From an uncultured Bacteroidales bacterium (lineage in GTDB: Bacteria > Bacteroidota > Bacteroidia > Bacteroidales > P3), in assembly GCA_937884485.1 (NCBI GenBank), contig CALGCG010000071.1:15398-79397 (forward strand): a DNA stretch of 64,000 bases, read 5' to 3'. Shown piece by piece: positions 6,487-14,521 of this stretch. The notes beneath the pieces are model-generated. The model worked only from the letters and a program-made list of their open reading frames with translations. It did not search any database and was not told where the DNA came from. The position numbers and the translations under genes are program-made. Position 1 is the first letter of the stretch; each line of letters starts with the position of its first letter.

Positions 6487-8380
6487 AGATCATCTGCACC
6501 GAGCGCTGGAGGAACTTGCTGAGGGCTTCGCCTTTGAGTAGGCCGTTGGCCAGGAGGGCCAGGTCGGTGAGCTGGTGGACAAGCTCTTTCTGCTTCTCCG
6601 TGTCGGTCTCGTTCAGCACGCGGCTGATGAGGGGGTGGTTGATGTTGACGACGAGGTTGTAGCTCTCCGGCAGCTCGCCGTAGAAGCCCATGCCGCCGCC
6701 GGAGGTCTGCGCCATCTCGCGGTAGCGGCGCATGAACTCGCTCTGCGTCACCTGCATCGGCGCGTCGCTCTCCTCGAGGCTCTCCAGCTGCACGGTGAAC
6801 TTCTGCTTGTCCACCTCGCCCTCGATGATGGGCTGCAGCTTCTCTTTCTCTTCCTTGCTGAGCTTCTCGGGGATGGCGTCGTCGTGGGGGATGAGCTTTT
6901 CGACGGTGTCGCTGTCCACGCGGACGAAGCGGCTCTTCTCCAGTTTCTGTTCGAGCAAATTGATGAAGTGGCTCTCCAGCGGGCTGTCCATGAGCAGCAC
7001 GTCGTAGCCTTTGGCCTTGGCTTTCTCGATGTAGGCGTGCTCCTCCTCGGCGTCGCTGGCGTAGAGGTAGCAGACGGTCTTGTCCTTGTCGGTCTGCAGG
7101 GCTTTGATTTTCTCGCGGTAGGAATCCAAGGTGTAATACGTGCCGTCCACACCCTTGAGCAGGTAGAACTTCATGGCGCGCTCGCAGAACTTCTCGTCCG
7201 TCAGCATGCCGTACTGGACGAAGATCTTGATGTCGTCCCACTTCTCCTCGAGGGCGCTCTTCTCTTCACCCTCTTTCTTCTTGCTCATCTCTTCCAGCTT
7301 GTCGGCCACCTTCTTGCTGATGTGCTGCGATATCTTCTTCACGTTGCCGTCGCTCTGCAGGTAGCTGCGGCTGACGTTCAGCGGGATGTCGGGCGAGTCG
7401 AGCACGCCGTGCAGCAGCATCAGGTAGTCGGGCACCACGCCCTCCACCTGGTCGGTGACGAAGACCTGGTTGCAGTAGAGCTGTATCTTGTTGCGGTTGG
7501 GGTCGATGGTCTTGCGCACCTTGGGGAAGTAGAGGATGCCGGTGAGGTTGAAGGGGTAGTCCACGTTGAGGTGTATCTGGAACAGCGGCTCCTCGAAGTT
7601 CATCGGGAACAGCTCGTGGTAGAATTTCTTGTAGTCTTCGTCGGTAAGCGACGAGGGCGATTTCTTCCACGCCGGGTCGGGGTCGTTGATGATGCGGGGC
7701 TGCTTCTTTTCTACTCTCTTCGGTTTTCCATCCTTGTCGCACTCCGTCTCGCTGTCCACCCACACGGTCTCCTCGCCGAAACGGATGGCCACGGGCATGA
7801 AGCGGCAGTATTTCTTGAGCAGCTGCAGCACGGTACTCTCTTCGAGGAACTCCTTGCAGTCGTCGGCTATGTGCAGCACGATGTCGGTGCCGCGGTCGGT
7901 GTGCTTCTTGTCCTCCTCCATGGTGAACTCCGGATTGCCCTCGCAGCTCCAGTGCTGGGCCGGCTCGTCCTTCCAGCTCTTGGTGAAAATCTCCACCTTG
8001 TCGCTGACCATGAAGGCGCTGTAGAAGCCGAGGCCGAAGTGGCCGATGAGCGGCTCGTGGCTGTCCTTGTACTTCTCCATGAAGTCGGTGACGCCGCTGA
8101 AGGCTATCTGGTTGATATATTTCTCCACCTCGTCGGCCGTCATGCCGATGCCGCGGTCGCTGACGGTGAGGGTCTTCTTCTTGGGGTCGAGTTTCACGTC
8201 GATGGTGAGGTCGCCCAGTTCGCCCTTGAACTCGCCGCGGGTGCTCAGCGTTTTCAGCTTCTGCGTGGCGTCGACGGCGTTGCTGATGAGCTCGCGCAGG
8301 AAAATCTCGTGGTCCGAATAGAGGAACTTCTTGATGACCGGAAAGATGTTCTCGGTCTGTACGTTCAATTTGCCTTCCAT
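6485..8380 (-). CDS. htpG: Molecular chaperone HtpG (Hsp90)
   Basis: ATP-dependent cytoplasmic chaperone of 631 residues, close to the E. coli length. The N-terminal GHKL ATPase carries FLRELISNAVDA (catalytic Glu and Mg-binding Asn, about residues 28-39), DRGIGM (about 75-80) and the lid/nucleotide motif GHFGLGFYSAFMVSDKV. The middle domain has the client and ATP-stimulating Arg region (GVLDSPDIPLNVSRSYLQ), and the C-terminal dimerisation domain ends VQMI. The start MEGKLNVQTEN matches the family. It is monocistronic; a heat-shock-type element was not recognised in the repeat-filled upstream region. Confidence 0.97.
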   Translation of the reverse strand: MEGKLNVQTENIFPVIKKFLYSDHEIFLRELISNAVDATQKLKTLSTRGEFKGELGDLTIDVKLDPKKKTLTVSDRGIGMTADEVEKYINQIAFSGVTDFMEKYKDSHEPLIGHFGLGFYSAFMVSDKVEIFTKSWKDEPAQHWSCEGNPEFTMEEDKKHTDRGTDIVLHIADDCKEFLEESTVLQLLKKYCRFMPVAIRFGEETVWVDSETECDKDGKPKRVEKKQPRIINDPDPAWKKSPSSLTDEDYKKFYHELFPMNFEEPLFQIHLNVDYPFNLTGILYFPKVRKTIDPNRNKIQLYCNQVFVTDQVEGVVPDYLMLLHGVLDSPDIPLNVSRSYLQSDGNVKKISQHISKKVADKLEEMSKKKEGEEKSALEEKWDDIKIFVQYGMLTDEKFCERAMKFYLLKGVDGTYYTLDSYREKIKALQTDKDKTVCYLYASDAEEEHAYIEKAKAKGYDVLLMDSPLESHFINLLEQKLEKSRFVRVDSDTVEKLIPHDDAIPEKLSKEEKEKLQPIIEGEVDKQKFTVQLESLEESDAPMQVTQSEFMRRYREMAQTSGGGMGFYGELPESYNLVVNINHPLISRVLNETDTEKQKELVHQLTDLALLANGLLKGEALSKFLQRSVQMI

Positions 8381-8651
8381 ATCTCTGTTTTTTTATTTTA
8401 TTCCTATTAAAACAATAGTGCATTAACAACTCATGTGCCACTGGGAGCGGACTGCCATTTTGTCAGTCCGAAGGCCCTGCAATCATCCTATCATCTCCCA
8501 CCGTGGTGGGAGTTGGTAGGGAGTTGGTAGGGAGAAGGTAGGGAGACAGTAGGTTGAAAATCATTGAGAAGTGCGAAAAATGGGGGCGGACTGCCATTTT
8601 GGCAGTCCGCCCCCTGTGGTGGTATCGATAAACGGTAAGTTCCGTGTGGCG
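8381..8651. repeat. Intergenic region with 11-mer repeat element, copy 2, and two hairpins
   Basis: No gene. A CGGACTG..CAGTCCG hairpin lies at 8448-8470. The palindrome TCCCACCGTGGTGGGA at 8496-8511 is followed by four 11-bp units at 8508-8551 (GGGAGTTGGTA twice, GGGAGAAGGTA, GGGAGACAGTA). The 8582-8614 terminator reuses the same GGACTGCCA stem as 8448-8470. Confidence 0.85.
8573..8614 (-). terminator. Rho-independent terminator of the 8652 gene
   Basis: A perfect 15-bp stem, GGGGGCGGACTGCCA with its complement, and a 3-nt loop; read on the minus strand it is followed by ATTTTTCG. Confidence 0.8.
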
Positions 8652-9335
8652 TTATTTCTCTTTGAAATACTTCCCGTCGCGTTCGTAACTGTTGCCTTGT
8701 CGGTCCCAGTAGCCCAGGAAGTCCGACCCCTCCACCTTGGTGCCGTCTTCGAGGCGGTACTTGTTGGTGTGCAACAGCTCCTTGCCGACAACACCGCAAA
8801 GGATGATGAAGATGGTCAGTATGACCAGCGAGATGGCAACGGCAACGATGAAGAAGATGCAGTGGTAAATCATGTATCCGACGAGGTAGATGAAGAGTCC
8901 GCGCTTGAAGCGGGGCTTGCCTTTTTCATAGTTTTTCAGGTCTTTGCGGGCAAAGAGTGTCAGCATCGTCAGGACGACAACCGCGCTGACGCCTAATGCC
9001 ACGATGCCCCAAATGCCACTGGCGCCAAGCAGGAAAAGGGCGTATTTCTCATCGCCGGTGATTGCGACGGTGAGCATGTAGATTGCCGGGCAGATGCCAC
9101 CTGCGATGACCAACTTGTCGATGATGCTGAGCAGGCTGTTGTCGAGGTTGTCGATTTCGGGGAAGAAGCGCTTCTCCAGCTTGTAGGTCCATTCGATGGT
9201 TTTGCGGAAAATAACGTTCCTTTTCCACCAGCTGGGTCTCTTCTTGGGGCCGTTTTGGGGGTTTCCTGTCGTTGTGGCATCGTTGCCGGCGGGGGCGGCG
9301 GTCCCGGCCTCCTGGGTGAATTGTGTCTCTTCCAT
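8652..9335 (-). CDS. Integral membrane protein, unknown function
   Basis: 227 residues, no family recognised. The N-terminal ~40 residues are hydrophilic and Gly/Asn/Thr rich, ending in a basic KKRPSWWKRN patch. About four hydrophobic helices follow: LLSIIDKLVIAGGICPAIYML, YALFLLGASGIWGIVALGV, VVLTMLTLF and a long FIYLVGYMIYHCIFFIVAV..LVILTIFIILCGVV pair. The C-terminal ~45 residues are soluble (KYRLEDGTKVEGSDFLGYWDRQGNSYERDGKYF). It is a single-gene unit with promoter at 9389-9420 and terminator at 8573-8614. A 15-bp inverted repeat over its promoter suggests regulation. Confidence 0.75.
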   Translation of the reverse strand: MEETQFTQEAGTAAPAGNDATTTGNPQNGPKKRPSWWKRNVIFRKTIEWTYKLEKRFFPEIDNLDNSLLSIIDKLVIAGGICPAIYMLTVAITGDEKYALFLLGASGIWGIVALGVSAVVVLTMLTLFARKDLKNYEKGKPRFKRGLFIYLVGYMIYHCIFFIVAVAISLVILTIFIILCGVVGKELLHTNKYRLEDGTKVEGSDFLGYWDRQGNSYERDGKYFKEK

Positions 9336-9381
9336 GGTGTTCGATTATTGGGGTTTTGGATTTGTCGTGTTTGAATAGAAA

Positions 9382-9420
9382 GCAGGTGCAAAAATACGAA
9401 ATATTTTTGCACCTGCCAAA
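9382..9420 (-). promoter_or_regulatory. Promoter overlapped by a perfect palindrome
   Basis: Minus-strand TATTTTTG at 9389-9396 and TTTG at 9417-9420 (20 nt spacing). A perfect 15-bp inverted repeat (9382-9396 with 9402-9416, GCAGGTGCAAAAATA type) spans the -7 box and the spacer. It could be an operator, or a hairpin at the end of the upstream TonB-receptor transcript. Confidence 0.65.
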
Positions 9421-9433
9421 TTTTTTTTCTTTT

Positions 9434-11533
9434 TTACAGTGTCAGTCGGGCGCCGGCCATGAGCGTCAGGCCCGGTTGGGGCACGCCGCCGAGGTCGCGC
9501 CAGGGGCGGTCCAGCAGGTTGTGCCCCTCGAGGTAGAGGGTCAGCCCCGGACCGCCGGCATCCTGCCGGCAAGGCCTCAGCAGGTCGTACTCCGCGGCCG
9601 CGTCCACCAGCAGGGCGGTGCCGTAGGCCTTGGCTTCGCCGTCCTCCACATACTGGCCCTCGCGGTGGCGCAGCGAGGCGCCGGCCTTGAGCCGCAGGCG
9701 GTCGGTGACCTGCGCCGTGACCCAGAGCTGGGCCTTGTGGCTCAGGTGGTCGATGGCCGAGGAGGAGAACAGGCCGCGATGGTCGGCCTCGATGTGGCAG
9801 TAGGAATAGGAGAATTGAAAAGTGAAGAGTGAAAAGTGGAAGTTGGCTGCCGCGTCCACGCCGAGGGCGTCGACGGCGGTGTGATTCATCGAGAGCCAGA
9901 GGTCCTCCTCCGACGGGCGCACCCAGCCGATGATGTCGGTGCCGGAGCGGTAGTAGAATGAGGTGTGAAGAGTGAGGGATGCGGACTTGGAGAGGGCTAT
10001 CTTGCCGCTGGAGGCCGACAGCTCCACGTTGGTGCTGCTCTCGGCGCCCAGGTCGGGGTTGGCCTGCTGCGTGGCGCTCTGGTAGTAGAGGTCGGTGAAG
10101 GTGGGCAGGCGGAAGGTCCTCGAAAGTGAAAGTTGGAAATTGAAGGTTGAAACGCTATAGGATGCGTTGGCGGCGAGGCCGTAGTTGGGACCGAACTGCG
10201 TGTTGTACTGCCCCAGGGCCACGGCTTCGGCGCTGAAGGCTCCGTGGCTCAGACCGTAGCCGCCGAAGAGGGTGGTGCTGGTGCGCGCGGCGCTTTTGGT
10301 GTAGGGGGAGGGAAGGGTGCTGTCTGCGCTGCCGAGGACGTTGCTCCAGATGCCCTCGCGCCTCGCCTCGGCGCCGGCCCTCACCTCGCCTATGCCCAGT
10401 GGGTGGGTGGCCAGCAGGCGTGCCCCGCCGAGGGAGGAGAGGTGGTGGTTGTGGCCACTGTACCAGGCGGGTACGTCGTCCACGTAGCCGTCGCGGAAGA
10501 GTTCGAAGCGGTCGCGGTGCAGGCGGCCGTAGAGTGAAAACTGGAAATTGAAATTGGAAAGGCGGAAGTTGTCGGTCGCCGAGGCCACGAGGGTGCGCGT
10601 GGCCTCGAACTGGTCGGGGTAGGTGGTGGAGTAGAATCCCGCGCTGCCGAAGTCTTTCAGCTGTCCGCCGAGCTGCAGGTGGAGGTCGTTGGCCTCGGTG
10701 TGCCGCCGCGCCTGGAGGAAGAGGCTGCCGTGGCGGTAGTCGGTGTTGGGGCGGTGGCCGTCGCTGCGGTGGTAGGCCGCGGTGGCCGTGAGGGTCCACG
10801 GCCCCAGGGTCTTGGTGCCCAGCAGTGAGGCGTTGGCGGTGCCGTAGGAGCCCGCGCTGACGTCGGCCAGCAGGCGGTCGCGGTAGTGGTCGGCGACGAC
10901 GATGTTCACCGCCCCGCAGAAAGCCACGAGGCCCCGCGCCATGCATTGCGACGGCGTCAGCAGTTCTACACGCTCCACCATCGTGATGTTGATGGGGATG
11001 TCCATGGTGTGGTGGCCCGTCTGGGCGTCGGTGAAGTTGACGCCGTTGAGCAGGAGCAGCATCTGGTCGAAGGTGCCGCCGCGCATGCTGAGGTCGCCCT
11101 GCACGTCGCCCGCGCCGCGGGTGCGGAGGTCCACCCCGGGGAGCAAGGCCACGAGGTCGCCGATAGAACGAATGGCTGTTTGTTGGAAATCGTTGGCGGT
11201 GAGTACCGCCGCAGGCTCGGAGGAGCCCTGCAGACTGTCGGCAGAGAGGATAATCTGCACTTCTTGCAAGGTGCGCGTCTGCGGTTCGCGGTCGCTCTGT
11301 GCGAAGGTGGTGCCTTGCATGAGCAGCAGGGCGGTGGCGGCGACGGTGGCCGTCTTGGCCAGGCTGCTGTCGGCCACGCGGGTGGCCAGGCGTCCGATGG
11401 TCACCTCGCGGTGCATCGAGCTGTAGACCGCCCACTTCGCCCGGCTGAACCGGCGAAAGCGGAACGCGACCTTCGGGGAGCGAACCGCACTCCCAGGTGC
11501 GCTTGCGTGTTGTTGATGGGTTTGTTTGTACAT
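9434..11533 (-). CDS. TonB-dependent outer-membrane receptor
   Basis: 699 residues. The N-terminus has a basic FRFRRFSRAKWAVYSSM segment before a hydrophobic signal ending TTFAQ (about residue 79), a long leader form I associate with Bacteroidales receptors. The plug domain follows (AVLTANDFQQTAIRSIGDLVALLPGVDLRTRG, LSMRGGTFDQMLLLLNGVNFTDAQTGHH, PINITMVERVELL), then a barrel ending in the receptor signature LEGHNLLDRPW and a C-terminal aromatic-poor LTL strand. No SusD partner or cobalamin riboswitch was found, so the substrate is unknown; by family it imports a chelate, vitamin or small glycan. It is the last gene of the nadC operon, 4 bp after queG. Its coding sequence contains several 7-bp repeat arrays, a GCCGGC hairpin and a GGAGCGAACC repeat. 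Confidence 0.9.
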   Translation of the reverse strand: MYKQTHQQHASAPGSAVRSPKVAFRFRRFSRAKWAVYSSMHREVTIGRLATRVADSSLAKTATVAATALLLMQGTTFAQSDREPQTRTLQEVQIILSADSLQGSSEPAAVLTANDFQQTAIRSIGDLVALLPGVDLRTRGAGDVQGDLSMRGGTFDQMLLLLNGVNFTDAQTGHHTMDIPINITMVERVELLTPSQCMARGLVAFCGAVNIVVADHYRDRLLADVSAGSYGTANASLLGTKTLGPWTLTATAAYHRSDGHRPNTDYRHGSLFLQARRHTEANDLHLQLGGQLKDFGSAGFYSTTYPDQFEATRTLVASATDNFRLSNFNFQFSLYGRLHRDRFELFRDGYVDDVPAWYSGHNHHLSSLGGARLLATHPLGIGEVRAGAEARREGIWSNVLGSADSTLPSPYTKSAARTSTTLFGGYGLSHGAFSAEAVALGQYNTQFGPNYGLAANASYSVSTFNFQLSLSRTFRLPTFTDLYYQSATQQANPDLGAESSTNVELSASSGKIALSKSASLTLHTSFYYRSGTDIIGWVRPSEEDLWLSMNHTAVDALGVDAAANFHFSLFTFQFSYSYCHIEADHRGLFSSSAIDHLSHKAQLWVTAQVTDRLRLKAGASLRHREGQYVEDGEAKAYGTALLVDAAAEYDLLRPCRQDAGGPGLTLYLEGHNLLDRPWRDLGGVPQPGLTLMAGARLTL
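9554..9570. repeat. Intragenic GCCGGC hairpin
   Basis: GCCGGCA - TCC - TGCCGGC within the 3' part of the TonB-receptor gene, translated in frame as the turn CRQDAGGPG between two barrel strands. Confidence 0.6.
9811..10562. repeat. Three in-frame 7-bp repeat arrays in the TonB-receptor gene
   Basis: Arrays at 9811-9846 (units like GAATTGA, AAAGTGA, AGAGTGA), 10122-10155 (GAAAGTG, AAAGTTG, GAAATTG, AAGGTTG) and 10532-10562 (GAGTGAA, AATTGAA, ATTGGAA). Translated on the minus strand they give alternating residues such as FNFQFSLY and FHFSLFTFQFSYSY. Confidence 0.7.
11465..11497. repeat. GGAGCGAACC dispersed repeat, copy 1 (intragenic)
   Basis: CGCGACC..GGAGCGAACC..TCCCAGG inside the 5' end of the TonB-receptor gene. 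It is closely matched at 32859-32890 inside the LOG-family gene, in the same orientation on the plus strand. Confidence 0.6.
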
Positions 11534-11537
11534 GGAT

Positions 11538-12293
11538 TTATTTGTTTGAAAATAAGGTTCCGTTGTGCGGACATGCCAGCTGGCATAGGTCGCAACCCTG
11601 GGTGTAGCCGGCGGTGATGTGGCCCGGGGGGATGGGGCGCGAGTGGTGGGTGGTGTAGTAGGCGGTGCAGCGGCTGACGTCGATCATCGGAGGGCCGTCG
11701 GGGGCTATGGCGTGGTTGGGGCAGGCGTCGACGCAGCGGTGGCAGTGGGAGCAGAAATCCTGTTGTTCCGGGTGCTCCGTATACTCAGTGCACTCCTCGG
11801 TGGTGACAATCTCGCCGAGGTTGACCCATGTGCCCCACTTGGGGGTGACGAGGAGGGTGTGGCGGCCGATGAAGCCCAGCCCGGCGCGGGCGGCCCAGTG
11901 CTTGTCGCTGATGGGCACGGTGTCGCAGCAGATTTTGTTTTGCGCTCCGTCGGCGGTGTCGAGGCCCAGCCTGCTGAGCATCTTGTGGAGCATGTCCTTG
12001 ACCACCTTGTGGTACTCGCGAGTGCGAGCATAGGCGGCAATGCCTCCCGCGGAAGAGGGTGGGGGATAGGCGCTGACGCAGCAGATGACGCTGCGCGCAC
12101 CGGGGACCAGCAGGCGCGGATCCATGCGCATGTCGACGTTGCGCTCCATATAGGAAAGCCCTGCGTGCCAGCCCTTGGCGAGCCAGCTCCGCAGGGGGTA
12201 TTCCTCGTCGGTGAGGGTGTCGGCGCGGGCTATGCCGCAGGCGTCGAACCCCACCTCCAGGGCTATGCGTTTGACGTCGTCGCTATTCAGCAT
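11538..12293 (-). CDS. queG: Epoxyqueuosine reductase QueG, C-terminally short
   Basis: Last step of queuosine tRNA modification: reduces epoxyqueuosine at the wobble base using cobalamin and two [4Fe-4S] clusters. The N-terminal cobalamin-binding fold is present (ALEVGFDACGIARADTL, RDPRLLVPGARSVI-like, AYARTREYHKVVKDML). Catalytic-region ISDKHWAARAGLGFIGRHTLLV is followed by ferredoxin-like CSHCHRCVDACPNHAI and CDLCQLACPHN. At 251 residues it ends only seven residues after the second cluster, whereas most QueG proteins run on for about 60 or more. The missing tail is not found in another frame downstream, so this is not a simple frameshift. It overlaps the methyltransferase gene upstream. 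Activity is plausible but not certain. Confidence 0.88.
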   Translation of the reverse strand: MLNSDDVKRIALEVGFDACGIARADTLTDEEYPLRSWLAKGWHAGLSYMERNVDMRMDPRLLVPGARSVICCVSAYPPPSSAGGIAAYARTREYHKVVKDMLHKMLSRLGLDTADGAQNKICCDTVPISDKHWAARAGLGFIGRHTLLVTPKWGTWVNLGEIVTTEECTEYTEHPEQQDFCSHCHRCVDACPNHAIAPDGPPMIDVSRCTAYYTTHHSRPIPPGHITAGYTQGCDLCQLACPHNGTLFSNK

Positions 12294-13506
12294 CCGCCTT
12301 GTTCTTGGCTTTCTTGCTGCCGTCGTAGAGCTCGAAGTGGAGGAAGCGGCAGTCGAGGGCGCCGTTCTGCACGGGTATCTTGGCCGAGGGGTGGAGGCCG
12401 ATGTGCTTCATGGCCTCGAAGTCGGAGGTGATGAGCCACACGTCGCAGTCCTTGCCGTACTTCTGCTTGAAGGTGTCGCCCAGTTTTTCGTACATGGCGT
12501 TGAGGTCCTCGACCTTGATGCGCTCGCCGTAGGGCGGGTTGGTGACAATCAGCGTCTTGCCCTCGGGCGGCTCCTGGTCGGCGAAGTCGCCGATGTGGAG
12601 CATCACGTCGTGGTGCAGCTTGGTGTATTCGAGGTTCTTCTCGCACTGCTGGATGACCTGCTCGTCGATGTCGTTGCCCCATATCTCGAAATCGAAGTCC
12701 AGAGCGCCGATCTTGCGGTCTTCCTCGTTCTTGACGCTCTTCCACTCGCCGAGGTTGAACTCTTTCCAGCGCATGAATCCGAAGCGCTGGCGATAGTACT
12801 GCGCGGGGATGTTGTTGGCCATCATGGCGGCCTCGATGAGCATGGTGCCGGAGCCGCACATGGGGTCGTAGAAGTTGCAGTCGCACTGCCATCCGGCCAG
12901 TTTGAGCAGGCCGGCGGCGAGCACCTCGTTGATGGGTGCCACGCCCACGCCCTGGCGGTAGCCGCGCTTGTGCAGCGAGTCGCCGCTGGCGTTCATCAGG
13001 AGGGTGACGTGGTTGTCGCGGATATGGAGATTGAATTTGTAATCAGGCGTTTCGGTGTCGATCGAGGGCCGTTTGCCGAAGTTGCGGCGGAAGCGGTCGA
13101 CGATGGCGTCCTTGGTCTTGAGGGCGGCGTAGTAGGAGTGGGTGAAGACCTCGCCGCTGGTGGTGGAGTCGATCATGAAGGTGCCGTCGACGTCGAGGAT
13201 TTTCTCCCAGCGTATTTTGTACACCTGGTCGTAGAGCTCCTGCTCGTTGTTGGCGTCGAACTCGGCAAAGGGCTTGAGGATGGCCAGCGCCGTGCGGCAG
13301 CAGTAGTTGGCACGGTAGAGCAAGCGCATGTCGCCTTCGAATTCCACTGCGCGGGTGATGACGTTGACGTTCAGCGCGCCCAGCTGGCGCAGCTCGTCGG
13401 CCAGCACCTCTTCCAGGTTGACCATGGTCTTGGCCACCATCTTGAATCTTTCCTTCGGGGTGCTGTCGGCGGGCACCACCTTACCGCGGTTTTTCTGTAT
13501 TATCAT
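12283..13506 (-). CDS. THUMP-domain class I SAM-dependent RNA methyltransferase (RlmL/YpsC family)
   Basis: 407 residues. The N-terminal THUMP-type region (residues about 25-165, KTMVNLEEVLADELRQLGA) is followed by the methyltransferase domain: DPMCGSGTMLIEAAMMANN (SAM motif I), GNDID (motif II) and the catalytic motif TNPPYGERI. NPPY methyltransferases of this family make N2-methylguanosine in 23S rRNA (RlmL type, G2445), and that is the likely activity. The gene overlaps yihY upstream by 26 nt and queG downstream by 11 nt, in a nucleic-acid-modification and NAD operon. An alternative start at MVAKTMV (23 residues in) is possible. Confidence 0.9.
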   Translation of the reverse strand: MIIQKNRGKVVPADSTPKERFKMVAKTMVNLEEVLADELRQLGALNVNVITRAVEFEGDMRLLYRANYCCRTALAILKPFAEFDANNEQELYDQVYKIRWEKILDVDGTFMIDSTTSGEVFTHSYYAALKTKDAIVDRFRRNFGKRPSIDTETPDYKFNLHIRDNHVTLLMNASGDSLHKRGYRQGVGVAPINEVLAAGLLKLAGWQCDCNFYDPMCGSGTMLIEAAMMANNIPAQYYRQRFGFMRWKEFNLGEWKSVKNEEDRKIGALDFDFEIWGNDIDEQVIQQCEKNLEYTKLHHDVMLHIGDFADQEPPEGKTLIVTNPPYGERIKVEDLNAMYEKLGDTFKQKYGKDCDVWLITSDFEAMKHIGLHPSAKIPVQNGALDCRFLHFELYDGSKKAKNKADAE

Positions 13507-14521
13507 CTTTGAATATTTGTATTCTGTCTTTGAGTTCGCGTCGGGCCATGCGGTTCTTCGAGCGCAGGGTGCCGTTGTAGATGCTGGTGTTCAGCTCGTA
13601 GCCCACCAGCAGGACGATGCAGCTGAAGTAAATCCAGAGCATGAGCAGCAGCAGGGTTCCTATGGAGCCGTAGAGGAGGTTGTAGCGGTTGAAGTTGTTG
13701 AGGTAGATGCCGAAGCCCCAGGTGAGCACGAAGAACATGCCCGTGGCCAGCACGGAGCCGGCGCTGAAGAAGCCCACGCGCTGCCGCTTGGCGGGGGCCA
13801 CATAGTAGAGGAACGCCACGGCCAGCAGCGTGGCCAGCGAGAGCAGCAGCCAGCGCCCGACGTTGAAAAGGAACGTGTTGGCCTTGGTGTCGGAGAGCCA
13901 CCCCTGGGTGAAGATGAGCTGCAGCAGGTATTTGTGGCCGATGATGAGCGTAAGCACCAGGGCCACAATGATGAACATGACGAACACCATCAACAGGCAC
14001 AGGCCGAAGCGCTGCACGAACGGACGCTTCTCGACGGTCTGGTTGGCGAAGTTGAGCGAGAGGATGAACCCGTTCATGCCGTTGGCCGCCACGAGGATGG
14101 AACCGATGAAACCGATGGAGAGCAGCGTGGTGTGCTTGTGGCCCATGATGTCGTTGATGGTGGCGGAAAGGGGATTGAGAATCTTCTCCGGCACAATGTC
14201 GCCCAGGCCGTTGAGGAGCTCGTCCTGCAGCCCGTCGACCGGGAAGAAGGCTATGAGCGAGAAGATGCAGATCATCAGCGGCGGCAGCGCGGCCAGGAAC
14301 GAGTAGGCCAGTCCCTTGGCCCTCTGGGCCAGGCCGCCGTTGAAGATGCCCACAAGGAAATAGCTCAGCACGTCGTAGAGCGGCACCCCCTTGTTGCCCG
14401 GCAGGGCGAAGTGGTGGGTGAAGTACAGCGTCTCGCGCACCCAACGCTTGTACATCAGGTGTCGGCCGAAGCTCTTGGCTTTCAGCCGCAACGCGCGGAG
14501 CCATACTTTCAGTCTTCTCAT
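13481..14521 (-). CDS. YihY/BrkB-family inner-membrane protein
   Basis: 346 residues with six hydrophobic segments. The YihY/UPF0761 signature appears as GLAYSFLAALPPLMICIFSLIAFFPV (about residues 68-95), SIGFIGSILVAANGMNGFILSLN, and the C-terminal NLLYGSIGTLLLLMLWIYFSCIVLLVGYELN. The family was once annotated as ribonuclease BN, incorrectly; its real function is not established, though roles in transport or envelope homeostasis have been proposed. It begins 4 nt inside the end of nadC (ATGA) and overlaps the downstream methyltransferase, so it is co-translated in the operon. Confidence 0.93.
   Translation of the reverse strand: MRRLKVWLRALRLKAKSFGRHLMYKRWVRETLYFTHHFALPGNKGVPLYDVLSYFLVGIFNGGLAQRAKGLAYSFLAALPPLMICIFSLIAFFPVDGLQDELLNGLGDIVPEKILNPLSATINDIMGHKHTTLLSIGFIGSILVAANGMNGFILSLNFANQTVEKRPFVQRFGLCLLMVFVMFIIVALVLTLIIGHKYLLQLIFTQGWLSDTKANTFLFNVGRWLLLSLATLLAVAFLYYVAPAKRQRVGFFSAGSVLATGMFFVLTWGFGIYLNNFNRYNLLYGSIGTLLLLMLWIYFSCIVLLVGYELNTSIYNGTLRSKNRMARRELKDRIQIFKDDNTEKPR

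Noticed and set aside
5064..7241. 725-codon frame joining the flavoredoxin gene to sequence antisense or out of frame to htpG
   Set aside because: The upstream two thirds overlap htpG out of frame and cross a lipoprotein gene on the other strand; the SPII signal and promoter define the start at 5765.
6575..8410. Long plus-strand open frame opposite htpG
   Set aside because: It is a mirror frame created by GC-rich codon bias; the minus strand encodes a complete HtpG with all motifs, and the plus product is Val/Leu/Gly-rich with no family pattern.
9382..9416. Palindrome taken as Rho-independent terminator of the TonB-receptor gene
   Set aside because: No T-run follows the hairpin on the minus strand and it overlaps a good promoter, so a terminator role is only a secondary possibility.
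11534..12300. Cobalamin riboswitch before the TonB receptor
   Set aside because: The receptor starts 4 bp after queG with no intergenic space for an aptamer.
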